42,672 bases of DNA, from NCBI GenBank assembly GCA_002753515.1, contig PEAK01000034.1, positions 1 to 42,672 of the forward strand, in the 5' to 3' direction. The position numbers and the translations under genes are program-made. Of this stretch, positions 1 to 8,362 are shown one piece after another (within the stretch, counting starts at the first letter, position 1; every line of letters starts with the position of its first letter). Source of the stretch: Magnetococcales bacterium (lineage in GTDB: Bacteria > Pseudomonadota > Magnetococcia > Magnetococcales > UBA8363). The notes beneath the pieces were generated by a model. It saw only the letters and a list, made by a program, of their open reading frames with translations. It was not told the DNA's origin and did no database searches.

Positions 1-121
1 GAAAAGAAAAAAAAGAGGGAAGAAAAAAGATTTCTTTATCTGATTTTTTGAAGAAGAGAAGAAGATCCCACTCGCATTTTCAAGCCGGTGGTGTTCCTAC
101 AGTTCCGGACCGGTGCTGGCA
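1..121. repeat. Left copy of a 121-bp perfect terminal inverted repeat
   Basis: Bases 1-121 are the exact reverse complement of 42552-42672; the match breaks at base 122. The outer part is a low-complexity purine-rich stretch and the inner part (about 63-121) is ordinary complex sequence. In the right copy the inner part reads in frame into the kinase gene. Because the repeat coincides exactly with both ends of the window and has an odd length typical of an assembler k-mer, a shared assembly-graph vertex is the simplest explanation. A true terminal inverted repeat of a linear or inserted element is the alternative. Confidence 0.9.
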
Positions 122-227
122 ATCGGAGCATGGTTAGGTTAACGTAAGACACCACCCGATTTTCCACGATGCTCCAGTAGCGATGAATTTTGCCGTCCTT
201 GCGGCGAATTTTTGATCGAAGAAACAT
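36..227 (-). pseudogene. N-terminal fragment of a transposase (IS1634/IS4-like), cut off by the contig end repeat
   Basis: Reading leftward from an ATG at 227, the first 25 or so residues (MFLRSKIRRKDGK, then IHRYWSIVENR) have the look of the N-terminus of IS1634/IS4-type transposases, where a K/R-rich strand is followed by YW-x-L/I-VE-x-R. After ENR the resemblance stops, and the frame then runs into the 121-bp terminal repeat and ends at 36. No DDE residues are present, so this cannot be functional as seen. It is either a relic or the start of an insertion sequence at which the assembly broke. Recognition is by eye only. Confidence 0.45.
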
Positions 228-751
228 GCTACCGATTTTTCCGGATAATCTTATCCGGGTCAAACAGGTAGGTCGGCACCACAAAACAATTGAAGACTTT
301 TTGGAAATATTAACCGTTGATATACCTTGATTTTTTTGTCCGGATACCAGGAAATTTTTCTATGTCGGGAGTCGAATCGCGAAAGACGGGCTAGGCTGCG
401 ATAACCTTCCAAGTCGTGTGTGAAAGATGGGATGGGTATTGATCACATGTTGGGAGCATTGATGCCGATCTAGGCTGCGATAACCTTCCAAGTCGTGATA
501 ACATGCATAAAAAAACTTTTGAAAGGAAAAGAAAAAATAAATTGGAAAAATGGTTGAAAATACAGTAGATTCAGATTCGTCTGCTAGGTTGAGAATTTTT
601 ACGCGGTAAACTGGGGAAATTAGTTGCTCCAGTCGCTGGTCAATACCTTGGGAAGCGACGGCAAGTCGGTTACACTGGTTACCAGGCAGTCACGTATTTT
701 CCAAAATCTAAAGATGACCAGGGTAGCCCAATAAAATCAGGAGAGGCCTTT
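228..751. other. Non-coding stretch upstream of the glycogen operon
   Basis: No credible gene is seen in these 524 bases. They contain the 28-bp direct repeat pair at 391-497. Immediately before the glycogen synthase ATG at 752 there is a strong ribosome binding site, AGGAGAGG at about 739-746. I could not pick out a convincing promoter. Confidence 0.5.
391..497. repeat. Pair of 28-bp identical direct repeats, 79 bp apart
   Basis: The same 28 bases (starting CTAGGCTGCG and ending CCAAGTCGTG) occur at 391-418 and 470-497, with 51 bp of unrelated sequence between them. They lie in the gene-free stretch between the transposase fragment and the glycogen operon. Two copies are too few for a CRISPR array and the gap is too long. 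A regulatory repeat or remnant of a small mobile element is possible, but nothing shows which. Confidence 0.75.
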
Positions 752-1957
752 ATGAAAGCGTTGTTTCTGACCAAGGAATATCCACCCAATGTGTATGGTG
801 GCGCCGGCGTTCACGTGGAATATTTGTCCAAGGAACTGGCCCGCCTCATGGACGTCGAGGTGCGGTGCTTTGGTAACCAAAAGGAAACTTCAGGCTCTTT
901 GACAGTGCATGGTCTGGATTTTGTCCCGGAGATTTTCGCCCATACCGACAAAAAATTAAAATCACCGTTGACGGCCATGCACAATTGCATTTCCTTTAAC
1001 GCCAACCCCATTGATGCCCAATTGGTGCATTGCCATACATGGTACAGCCATCTGGGTGGCATCGTTGCCCAAAAGGCCTACGGCATTCCGTTCTTTCTGA
1101 CCACGCACTCATTGGAACCGTTGCGGCCCTGGAAACGGGAGCAGTTGGGGTTGGGATATGATTTGTCGGTGTGGATTGAAAAAACCGCCATGGAGAGCGC
1201 CGATGCCATTATTGCGGTTTCCAACGGCATGAAGGAAGATATCCTTAACTATTTCAACGTGGATCCTGCACGCGTCAGTGTCATTTACAACGGTATTGAT
1301 ATTGCGGAATACCAGCAAACCGACAAGGTTGATGCGCTGGAACGGCATGGTGTCGATCCCTCCAAGCCCATTGTTTTGTTTGTTGGTCGCATCACCCGGC
1401 AAAAGGGGATTGTTCATCTGGTCAATGCCATTGAACACATCAACGACGAGGCGCAGATCGTCCTGTGTGCCGGAGAACCGGACACCCCCGAGATCAAACT
1501 GGAGATGGAAGAAGGGGTGAAGAAGGTGAGCGCCAAACGGAAAAACTTTTTTTGGATCCAAAAAATGTTGTCCAAAAAAGATGTGATCCAATTCTACTCA
1601 CACGCCTCGGTATTTTGTTGTCCCTCCATTTACGAACCTTTTGGCATCATCAATCTGGAGGCCATGGCTTGCCGGACCCCGGTGGTGGCCAGTGCCGTAG
1701 GTGGTATCGTCGAGATCGTCCAGCAGGGCCAGACCGGCTATCTCATCGAGTTCGAGCAATACAAACAAAGTCCGTTTGAACCGGTCCATCCCCCCGAATT
1801 TTCCAAGGCCTTGGCAGGAGCCATCAACAAGATTCTGGATGATAAGGCCCTGATGAAATCCATGGGTGACAAGGGACGGGCGCGGGTTGAAGAAAAGTTT
1901 AGTTGGGCCAGCATCGCCAAGCAAACCTTTGAACTCTACAAGCGCCACGTCAAGTGA
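752..1957 (+). CDS. glgA: Glycogen synthase, GT4 family (GlgA-Coryne / GlgM type)
   Basis: This 401-residue glycosyltransferase transfers glucose from a nucleotide sugar. Members of this GT4 subfamily (the actinobacterial 'glgA', now GlgM) either extend alpha-1,4-glucan or make alpha-maltose-1-phosphate from ADP-glucose and glucose-1-phosphate. The N-terminus carries the donor-side glycine-rich motif (PPNVYGGAGVHVEYL, residues about 11-25). The C-terminal Rossmann domain has VGRITRQKG near residue 212 and the E-x7-E motif (EPFGIINLE, about 297-305). Length is normal for the family and no membrane segment is present. The ATG has a strong Shine-Dalgarno sequence (AGGAGAGG). The next gene, glgE, starts 46 bases downstream on the same strand, which favours the maltose-1-phosphate-producing role; that assignment is inference from context. 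Confidence 0.9.
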   Translation: MKALFLTKEYPPNVYGGAGVHVEYLSKELARLMDVEVRCFGNQKETSGSLTVHGLDFVPEIFAHTDKKLKSPLTAMHNCISFNANPIDAQLVHCHTWYSHLGGIVAQKAYGIPFFLTTHSLEPLRPWKREQLGLGYDLSVWIEKTAMESADAIIAVSNGMKEDILNYFNVDPARVSVIYNGIDIAEYQQTDKVDALERHGVDPSKPIVLFVGRITRQKGIVHLVNAIEHINDEAQIVLCAGEPDTPEIKLEMEEGVKKVSAKRKNFFWIQKMLSKKDVIQFYSHASVFCCPSIYEPFGIINLEAMACRTPVVASAVGGIVEIVQQGQTGYLIEFEQYKQSPFEPVHPPEFSKALAGAINKILDDKALMKSMGDKGRARVEEKFSWASIAKQTFELYKRHVK

Positions 1958-2003
1958 CATGGTGAAACATTCCGATCGACCGTCAAGCTGGAGAGCCTTT
2001 AGT

Positions 2004-3980
2004 ATGAGTATGAGGAACCCTTCACCCATCGTCATCGAACAGGTCACACCCTCCGTGGATGGTGGGCGTTATCCCATCAAGAGGGAAGTTGGAGATAATA
2101 TCGTGGTGCGGGCTGCGGTGTACCGTGATGGTCATTCCGTGGTCAAGGTGTTTCTTAAATACCGGGAAAAATTTGGCGGCAAGATGTGGTCGGAAACACC
2201 GATGCGCCAGATCAACCCGGGTTTGTGTATCTGGGAGGGTAATTTCAAGCCGGAAACCAACGCGTTATATGTGTTTACCGTGGAGGCGTACACCGATCTC
2301 TTCGCCACTTGGCTTCAGGATGCCAAAAAGAAAAGTGACGCCAATGAAGATGTCCGTAGCGATTTGATTGAAGGGGAAGCTTTGTTGCGGCAGATTGCCA
2401 GCAAGGCTACCAAAAAGTCGGAGAAAAGTTTCTACCAGGGGTTGCTGACGCGTTTGGCTGCTTGTTCTTCTGATCATGATCGGTTGGAGTTGTTGGCCAA
2501 TCATGAGGTGGGTGAACTGGCCGCAGATATGACTATGCGTGATCCACCGTTGGAAGTTTACGTGGATCGGGTGCGGGCCAGATTTGCCGCTTGGTATGAA
2601 TTCTTTCCCCGTTCCCAAGGGTTGGAGCCGGGGCGGAGCGCAACATTTGACGATTGCATCCGCAGACTTCCGGACATCAAGGCCATGGGATTTGATGTGA
2701 TTTACCTCACGCCCATCCATCCCATTGGCCGTACGGCACGCAAGGGGGCGAATAATTCATTGGTTTGTGGTCCCGAAGAACCTGGTTGCCCTTACGCCAT
2801 TGGCAATGAGACCGGCGGGCATTACGCCCTTGAGCCGGGTTTGGGGACCATTGATGATTTTCGACACTTTGTCCAGGCGTGCCGGGCGCAGGATTTCGAT
2901 GTCGCCCTGGATTTTGCCATCAACTGCTCTCCGGATCATCCCTACGTCAAAGAGCATCCCGAATGGTTTTTCAAGCGGCCTGATGGCACGATCAAATATG
3001 CTGAGAATCCGCCGAAAAAATATGAAGATATCTACCCGCTTAATTTTAGCGCCCCAGATGGGCATTGGAAGGCGCTGTGGCAGGAGATGAAGAACGTTTT
3101 AATGTTTTGGGTTGGCCATGGGGTGAATACCTTTCGCGTCGACAACCCGCATACCAAACCGGTGGCTTTTTGGGCATGGTTGATCAGCAGCATCCAGGAA
3201 GAGCACCCCGAGGTGGTGTTTTTGTCGGAGGCTTTCACCAAGCCACCCATGATGAAAATGTTGGCCAAGGTCGGGTTTACCCAATCTTATACCTACTTTA
3301 CCTGGCGCAACTTCAAGCAGGAATTGACTGAATATTTAAAAGAGTATACCGAGACCGACATCAAGGAATACATGCGGTGGAACTTTTTTGCCAATACCCC
3401 CGACATTCTGCCGCGCATCCTGCAAGAGGGGGGGCGTTCCGCCTTCATGAGTCGTTTTGCCCTGGCGGCAACGATGTCCTCGGTTTACGGCATCTACAGC
3501 GGTTATGAGTTGTGCGAAAATGCGGCGGTTCCCGGCAAGGAGGAGTATCTCAATTCGGAAAAATATCAATACAAAATTTGGGATTGGGATCGCCCGGGCA
3601 ATATCAAGGAATTCATCACCCGGATCAATGCCATCCGCCGGGAAAACCCGGCGTTGCACCATGCCAAGAATTTGAAGTTTTTCCGCTCTGACAATGCCAA
3701 TATCATCTTTTACGGCAAGGCTTCCGAGGATTGGAAAAACATCATCCTGGTTGCGGTCAATTTGGATCCGTTCAACCGCCAGGAGGGGGAAATCTTCATC
3801 CCCACGGAGGCTTATGGTATCGGTTATGGGGAAAATTACGAACTGCATGAGTTGATTTCCGGTAATCGTTTCGCCATGCAGGGGAGCCATTTTTACATCA
3901 AGATAGAACTGGACCAGCCTGCCTGGATGATGCGTATCGAACGCTACGGCGACCGTAATTTTGGTACGTTCATGAGGTAG
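2004..3980 (+). CDS. glgE: Alpha-1,4-glucan:maltose-1-phosphate maltosyltransferase GlgE
   Basis: GlgE (GH13 subfamily 3) adds maltosyl units from maltose-1-phosphate to growing alpha-1,4-glucans in the cytoplasm. The N-terminal beta domain typical of GlgE is visible at residues about 7-120 (VTPSVDGGRYPIKR, then FTVEAYTDLFATW). The catalytic barrel has RVDNPH with the nucleophile Asp380 and LSEAF with the acid/base Glu409. Their 29-residue spacing equals that of the characterised Streptomyces enzyme (D394/E423). The frame is open upstream to 1866, overlapping the previous gene, but the ATG at 2004 follows GGAG at the right distance and gives a 658-residue protein of normal length. It is co-directional with the GT4 synthase and followed by a terminator, so the two probably form a bicistronic operon. 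No branching enzyme or trehalose synthase is present here. Confidence 0.93.
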   Translation: MSMRNPSPIVIEQVTPSVDGGRYPIKREVGDNIVVRAAVYRDGHSVVKVFLKYREKFGGKMWSETPMRQINPGLCIWEGNFKPETNALYVFTVEAYTDLFATWLQDAKKKSDANEDVRSDLIEGEALLRQIASKATKKSEKSFYQGLLTRLAACSSDHDRLELLANHEVGELAADMTMRDPPLEVYVDRVRARFAAWYEFFPRSQGLEPGRSATFDDCIRRLPDIKAMGFDVIYLTPIHPIGRTARKGANNSLVCGPEEPGCPYAIGNETGGHYALEPGLGTIDDFRHFVQACRAQDFDVALDFAINCSPDHPYVKEHPEWFFKRPDGTIKYAENPPKKYEDIYPLNFSAPDGHWKALWQEMKNVLMFWVGHGVNTFRVDNPHTKPVAFWAWLISSIQEEHPEVVFLSEAFTKPPMMKMLAKVGFTQSYTYFTWRNFKQELTEYLKEYTETDIKEYMRWNFFANTPDILPRILQEGGRSAFMSRFALAATMSSVYGIYSGYELCENAAVPGKEEYLNSEKYQYKIWDWDRPGNIKEFITRINAIRRENPALHHAKNLKFFRSDNANIIFYGKASEDWKNIILVAVNLDPFNRQEGEIFIPTEAYGIGYGENYELHELISGNRFAMQGSHFYIKIELDQPAWMMRIERYGDRNFGTFMR

Positions 3981-4002
3981 GGGTGCTTAGTCTGACACTG
4001 AG

Positions 4003-4026
4003 AAGGGGGGGAATTTCCCCCCCTTT
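4003..4026 (+). terminator. Rho-independent terminator after glgE
   Basis: Seven G (4005-4011), a short AATTT loop and seven C (4017-4023) form a perfect GC stem bounded by AA and TTT. It lies 23 bases after the glgE stop and 18 bases before the next start codon. The T tract is short (TTT, then CGTGTTTT), so efficiency is uncertain. Confidence 0.75.
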
Positions 4027-4043
4027 CGTGTTTTGGGGAAGAG

Positions 4044-5384
4044 ATGAAAATTTTGTCACCAACGGCCATTCTGGGCTATGGTTTTCCTGATGCATCTTTT
4101 GCCGAGGGGATGCGACGCCGTCCGGATGTACTGGCGGTGGACGGCGGCAGTACCGATCCGGGGCCCTATTATTTGGGATCGGGAAAACCTTTTGTTTCCC
4201 GTGCCGGGGTTAAACAGGACTTGGCTCGCCTTCTACAAGGTCAGGCCGAACTTGAAATACCTTTGATTCTTGGTACTGCCGGTGGCAGTGGGGCGCGAGT
4301 ACATCTGGATTGGACCCTGGAGATCATCCAGGAGATCGCCCGGGAACAACGGGTCACCTATCGGCTGGGAGTGATCCCCGCCGATGTGACGCATGACGCC
4401 GTTGTGCAAGCGCTTGGGGAAGGCCGCATCTTCCCGCTGACCAACGTCCCCCCCTTGACCGAAAAGGGTGTGCGTGCTTCAACGTCCATTGTGGCACAGA
4501 TGGGTGCTGAACCGGTTGTGGCCGCTTTGCAGGAAGGTTTTGATATTATTATTTGCGGGCGCTGTTATGACCCGGTACCGTTTGCCGCCTTGGCGTTGTC
4601 CAAGGATATGGATCCAGGACCCGCATTGCATTTGGGGAAAATTTTGGAATGCGCCGCCATTGCCGCCATGCCCGGCAGTGGCAGTGATTGCGTCATGGGT
4701 ATCCTGGACGATCACGGTTTCACCTTGGAGTCGCTCAACCCGGAACGCCGCTTTACCAAGGTTTCGGTGGCAGCGCACTCTTTGTATGAAAAGAGCGATC
4801 CTTTGTCACTTCCCGGGCCTGGTGGGGTGTTGGATTTGTCGCAGGTGAGCTATCGGGAGTTGGACCAGGGGCGTGTCCGGGTCGAAGGGAGCCGATTTGT
4901 CCGTGATGCGAAATATCGCATCAAGCTGGAAGGAGCCCACTGTATCGGCTATCGCACGATCAGTATTGCGGGAGTTCGTGACCCGGGTCTTATCTCGGCG
5001 CTGGATGAGGTGCTGACCAAGGTTCAGGAACAGTGTCGCTCGCGGATGGATCCACAGGCGAAAGTTCATTGTCACGTGTATGGCCGCGATGGTGTCATGG
5101 GCTCTTGGGAACCAGAGCGCAAAATGGCACACGAGCTGGGTTTGGTTTTGGAAGTGTTGGCACCCGATCAGGCTGCTGCGGATAACGGTTGCTCGTTATT
5201 ACGGAGTACCTTGTTGCATTATGGTTTTCCCGGACGATTGACTACGGCGGGCAATCTGGCGTTTCCTTACAGCCCGTCCGATATCGCTGTGGGTGCCGCC
5301 TATGAGTTCAGCCTGTATCACCTGATGGAGATCGACGATCCTTGTTGTCACTTTCCTTTGAGTGAACGGATACTCATGCCATGA
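4044..5384 (+). CDS. AtuA-like (DUF1446) acyclic terpene utilisation family protein
   Basis: This 446-residue protein resembles the DUF1446/AtuA family, named after a Pseudomonas citronellol/geraniol catabolism gene of unknown biochemical role. Family features seen are the N-terminal DVLAVDGGSTDPGPYYLGSG segment (about 28-47), LGTAGGSGAR (about 76-85), IICGRCYDP (about 170-178) and the C-terminal LEVLAPDQAAADNG region. No signal peptide or membrane helix is visible, so it is probably cytoplasmic. GGGGAAG precedes the ATG at 4044. Its stop overlaps the next start by four bases (ATGA), so it is translationally coupled to the DUF4387 protein, a pairing typical of this family. It does not link to terpene genes here, so its substrate is unknown. 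Confidence 0.8.
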   Translation: MKILSPTAILGYGFPDASFAEGMRRRPDVLAVDGGSTDPGPYYLGSGKPFVSRAGVKQDLARLLQGQAELEIPLILGTAGGSGARVHLDWTLEIIQEIAREQRVTYRLGVIPADVTHDAVVQALGEGRIFPLTNVPPLTEKGVRASTSIVAQMGAEPVVAALQEGFDIIICGRCYDPVPFAALALSKDMDPGPALHLGKILECAAIAAMPGSGSDCVMGILDDHGFTLESLNPERRFTKVSVAAHSLYEKSDPLSLPGPGGVLDLSQVSYRELDQGRVRVEGSRFVRDAKYRIKLEGAHCIGYRTISIAGVRDPGLISALDEVLTKVQEQCRSRMDPQAKVHCHVYGRDGVMGSWEPERKMAHELGLVLEVLAPDQAAADNGCSLLRSTLLHYGFPGRLTTAGNLAFPYSPSDIAVGAAYEFSLYHLMEIDDPCCHFPLSERILMP

Positions 5385-5716
5385 CCTTGATTCCCGTGAC
5401 TGAAGTGGTGCATGTCATTCGTAGCAAGAATGCGGGTCCCTATGAATTGACACTGGATATTCTTTTTAAGGATCAGGCTAATTTTGCAGCCACTCGTGAT
5501 GCTTGCGTGGTGACCCCCGAATCCATAGCCCGACTTTATGGGATTCCCGTTACCGATGTATTGAAGGTTATTTATTATGAACCCGCCTTGGCCATCAAAA
5601 TCACCCTCAGGCGACTAATGACTTCGGGGGCATTCGGAGAAACCGATGTCTACGGTGCGCAGCAACACGCCCCATTGTTGCGTTTGATGGTTCCCGCTGG
5701 AAATTCTCTTCTCTAA
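5381..5716 (+). CDS. DUF4387 domain protein
   Basis: This 111-residue protein is a full-length member of the DUF4387 family, with IRSKNAGPYELTLDI near residue 13 and a C-terminal ALAIKITLRR segment. Its start overlaps the end of the AtuA-like gene by four bases (ATGA). In other bacteria the two domains occur side by side or fused, which suggests they act as one complex. The biochemical role is unknown. No membrane segment or metal-binding cluster is evident. Confidence 0.8.
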   Translation: MTLIPVTEVVHVIRSKNAGPYELTLDILFKDQANFAATRDACVVTPESIARLYGIPVTDVLKVIYYEPALAIKITLRRLMTSGAFGETDVYGAQQHAPLLRLMVPAGNSLL

Positions 5717-5742
5717 TGCTTCATCCTGGATAGAAATGATTC

Positions 5743-6453
5743 ATGAGAAAAAGTTTTGCAGCGCGGTTTTTTGCCATTTTCCTACTTTTGACCCTATTGG
5801 CGCTGGGTGTTCATATCGTTTTGAACGGATTCTATTGGGATGCCCATGTCCAGGAAAAAGCACCGGCTGCCTTTTTCTCCATCTTGATTACCAGTTGGGC
5901 ACTGTCGCAAGCTCCCGGAATTTTTCAACTGGTTAAAGCCATTTTTCCTTGGTTGATGGTGTTTTTCATCGTTTTTGCAGGTTACGTGTTTCGCCACGAT
6001 CTTTCGGGTGTAGGTCAACGGTTGCAAGGGGGACTTTTGCCACACGCGGGTCAGGAGGCGCAACCCGGATCGATGCGTTTTACCCGTGCCAACGATGGTC
6101 ATTTCCATATTCAGGCGCGGGTCAATCAGGTACCCATCACCTTTCTCGCCGACACCGGGGCTACCGATATCATCATTGACCAGACTACGGCCAGACGCCT
6201 TGGCATTGATGTTTCGCGACTGCAACTTACGCAAATCTATCACACCGCCAATGGAACGGTACGTGCTGCCCCGACATTCTTGCAGCGGTTTCAACTGGGT
6301 TCACTGGAATTATTTGATCTTCCGGTTTCCGTCAATGAGGTACCCATGTCGCAGCCACTTCTTGGTATGAGTTTTTTTAATCGTCTCAAGCGCTTTGACA
6401 TGCAGGAAGATCAATTGACCATCCATTGGAATGTGGCGATTCCATCCCGTTGA
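5743..6453 (+). CDS. Membrane-anchored retropepsin-like aspartic protease (TIGR02281 type)
   Basis: This 236-residue protein has two hydrophobic segments: residues about 5-27, and about 66-83 with WLMVFFIVFAGYVF. These are followed by a single aspartic-protease half-domain. The catalytic motif is FLADTGATDIII (about 141-152), the D-T-G-A of clan AA retropepsin-like enzymes, and a later LLGMSFFNRL loop matches the flap-distal LGM motif. As a half-domain it must dimerise to form an active site. The topology predicts that the protease faces the periplasm. Many proteobacteria carry such genes, mostly without a known substrate. It begins 26 bases after the DUF4387 stop with a weak ribosome binding site. 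Confidence 0.85.
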   Translation: MRKSFAARFFAIFLLLTLLALGVHIVLNGFYWDAHVQEKAPAAFFSILITSWALSQAPGIFQLVKAIFPWLMVFFIVFAGYVFRHDLSGVGQRLQGGLLPHAGQEAQPGSMRFTRANDGHFHIQARVNQVPITFLADTGATDIIIDQTTARRLGIDVSRLQLTQIYHTANGTVRAAPTFLQRFQLGSLELFDLPVSVNEVPMSQPLLGMSFFNRLKRFDMQEDQLTIHWNVAIPSR

Positions 6454-6559
6454 TGTTTTTTTTGACCAGCGATAATACAATCGGCATGGTGTTTTTCGCA
6501 ATGATCCATTACCATGGCCACGGTAAGGATTATTGGTCAACTTGCGGCGGGGGCATTCT

Positions 6560-7204
6560 GTGATTATTTCGGTAATGAACCAAAAGGGTGGGTGTGGCAA
6601 GACCACCATCGCTGTCAATTTGGCCGCCATCATGAAAAGTACCGGGCTGAACACAATCGTTCTGGATGCCGACCCGCAACTCTCCGCCAGCCGCTGGGCC
6701 AAACAAGGTGGGGAGGAATTTCCGCTCACCATCCATCCTTTGGACATGACCAAAGGGGCGCGAAAGGTTAAGACCGACATTCGTGAATTGACCCAGTCCG
6801 CTGATGTTATTGTCATCGATTGTCCCCCCGAATTGCGTGAACCAGCCATGTTGGCTTCACTTTTGGCGGACATGGTGCTGGTACCGGTAACGCCGTCGCC
6901 TTTGGATATTTGGGCTGCCGAAGCGGCTACGGAACTGGCGCAGGATGCCCGTGAACTCAATGGCAACAACAAACCGTTGGTGATTCTGGTCCCCTCCAAG
7001 ACCAATTCGCAGACGGTTATCGCCAAGGATTTGGGCAAAACCTTGGCCTCCTTGGAGGGACAGGTGGCCCCGGTGAATATCGTTCAACGTGTTGTTCTGG
7101 CAGAGTGCGTCATCGCCGGCTCGACCATCGACCGTTACGCCCCCAACTCGCCCGCCTTCAGGGAAATGCAGGCACTTTGTCAATTCGTCCTTCAATTCAA
7201 GTAA
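6560..7204 (+). CDS. ParA/MinD-family ATPase
   Basis: This is a compact ParA-like P-loop ATPase of 214 residues. The deviant Walker A motif is at the N-terminus (NQKGGCGKTT, residues 7-16), with VLDADPQ (about 33-39) and VIDCPPE as switch/Walker B elements. Proteins of this short class position DNA, chemoreceptors, secretion machines or other cargo by an ATP-driven gradient. The GTG at 6560 gives the classical MIISV start; a TTG at 6533 would add nine residues. No ParB or centromere-like repeat is adjacent. The next gene, 17 bases downstream, encodes a repeat protein and may be its cargo or partner, which is inference from spacing alone. Confidence 0.88.
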   Translation: MIISVMNQKGGCGKTTIAVNLAAIMKSTGLNTIVLDADPQLSASRWAKQGGEEFPLTIHPLDMTKGARKVKTDIRELTQSADVIVIDCPPELREPAMLASLLADMVLVPVTPSPLDIWAAEAATELAQDARELNGNNKPLVILVPSKTNSQTVIAKDLGKTLASLEGQVAPVNIVQRVVLAECVIAGSTIDRYAPNSPAFREMQALCQFVLQFK

Positions 7205-7221
7205 CGCCAAAGGAATCCGGT

Positions 7222-7986
7222 ATGCCTCCAAGAGCCACCCTGGCCAAGTTGAAAAAACAGATGGATGCCCCGAACAGGTCGAATGCCAAAGCGGACGATC
7301 CCCCGGAGTTTTCCCAAAGCGACAAACTCAGTGCAATAGAAAAACGTTTTATCGCCATGGAGCTGCGTCTGGAAGAAATGGCCAAGGTGTCTGCGGCACC
7401 TCCCCCGGAACCTGTAGTGGTGCAATCGCCGGTGATGGATGAACGTATTCACGCCATGGAGCTGCGTCTGGAAGAAATGGCCAGGATGGCTTCGACGCCT
7501 CCTCCAGAACCAGTCGCGGTGCAATCGCCGGTGATGGATGAACGTATTCACGCCATGGAGCTGCGTCTGGAAGAAATGGCCAGGATGGCATCGGCACCGC
7601 CCCCGGAACCTGTTGTCGTGCAGTCGTCTGTGACGGATGATCGTGTCCGCGCCATGGAGCAGCGTCTGGAAGAATTAACCCGGGTGGTTGCGACGCCCAC
7701 GCCGGTGTCGAGTGATCCACCAACGATTGTGACCCCCTTGGTTGATGAAGGGCGCATTCAGGCCATGGAACGGCGTATTGAAGCTTTGTCCCATACTGTT
7801 GCGACCCTACCTATTCAGCAGGCCTTGCAGCCCATCACAAAGGTCCCCACTCTGGAACCACCGATGCTGTTTTTTCCGGTGGTGTATGGCGCAAAAATGA
7901 CTGAAATGATGATTCGGTGGTGGTTGTCACCCATGCTGTTTCTTTCTTTCATGCGCCAGCCCTCTTCCAACAGGAATGGGCGTTGA
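7222..7986 (+). CDS. Protein of unknown function with 33-residue tandem repeats
   Basis: I do not recognise this 254-residue protein. After a basic N-terminus (MPPRATLAKLKKQM), a heptad-like unit beginning with AMELRLEEMA and ending in a Pro-rich linker (PPPEPVVVQS) is repeated. Copies start at 7354, 7453, 7552 and 7651, a constant 99-bp period, with a diverged fifth at 7762. Each unit looks like a short coiled-coil helix plus a flexible spacer. The C-terminal 45 residues are hydrophobic with WW and Met-rich stretches and could associate with membrane. AGGA precedes the ATG at 7222. An upstream extension of the frame overlaps parA and is unlikely. Linkage to the ParA-like gene (17-base gap) suggests an adaptor between ATPase and cargo. 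Confidence 0.8.
   Translation: MPPRATLAKLKKQMDAPNRSNAKADDPPEFSQSDKLSAIEKRFIAMELRLEEMAKVSAAPPPEPVVVQSPVMDERIHAMELRLEEMARMASTPPPEPVAVQSPVMDERIHAMELRLEEMARMASAPPPEPVVVQSSVTDDRVRAMEQRLEELTRVVATPTPVSSDPPTIVTPLVDEGRIQAMERRIEALSHTVATLPIQQALQPITKVPTLEPPMLFFPVVYGAKMTEMMIRWWLSPMLFLSFMRQPSSNRNGR
7354..7680 (+). repeat. Intragenic 99-bp tandem repeats
   Basis: The motif GCCATGGAGC followed by GCGTCTGGAAGA recurs at 7354, 7453, 7552 and 7651. Copies two and three are almost identical at the DNA level, including the GTGATGGATGAACG lead-in, which indicates recent duplication. Unit number could vary by recombination without breaking the frame. Confidence 0.85.
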
Positions 7987-8362
7987 CCCATACCGGCTTA
8001 TGCAAGGGCGCGTTCCTTTCATTCCCGATTTGATATTGTGTATAGGCAGATAGAAAACTGGCAATCTTCTGGTACTGGTTGGGGTAACGGTCACTTCTTT
8101 GCGCATATGAGGGATCAGCAAAGTATAAACCGAGGGGGCTCTCCATTTTAGTAGCTTGCTGTCTGTTGCTACCGTTGGCAGCGTCTGGAAAATCAAAAAA
8201 ATGAGGAAAATATCGATAGAGGAAAAAAGGTTGGAAGTGTGCTACAGAAATGCGGATGGGGCATCGGAACGTGCGTCCTGTAACAGAAGATTCCTTCAGG
8301 ATGCCTTGGAGTACAACACCGGCTTTGCCATGGAGCTTTGTTACAAATATGCTGGGAATTTA
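7987..8362. other. Gene-poor stretch before the insertion sequence
   Basis: No convincing gene is visible in these 376 bases. A plus-strand frame opening at 8156 continues across the insertion sequence end and therefore is not a native gene as it stands. It could be a gene truncated by the insertion, but its composition gives no support. Confidence 0.4.

Noticed and set aside
391-497. Possible CRISPR array
   Set aside because: Only two repeat copies, a 51-bp gap and no cas genes in the window.
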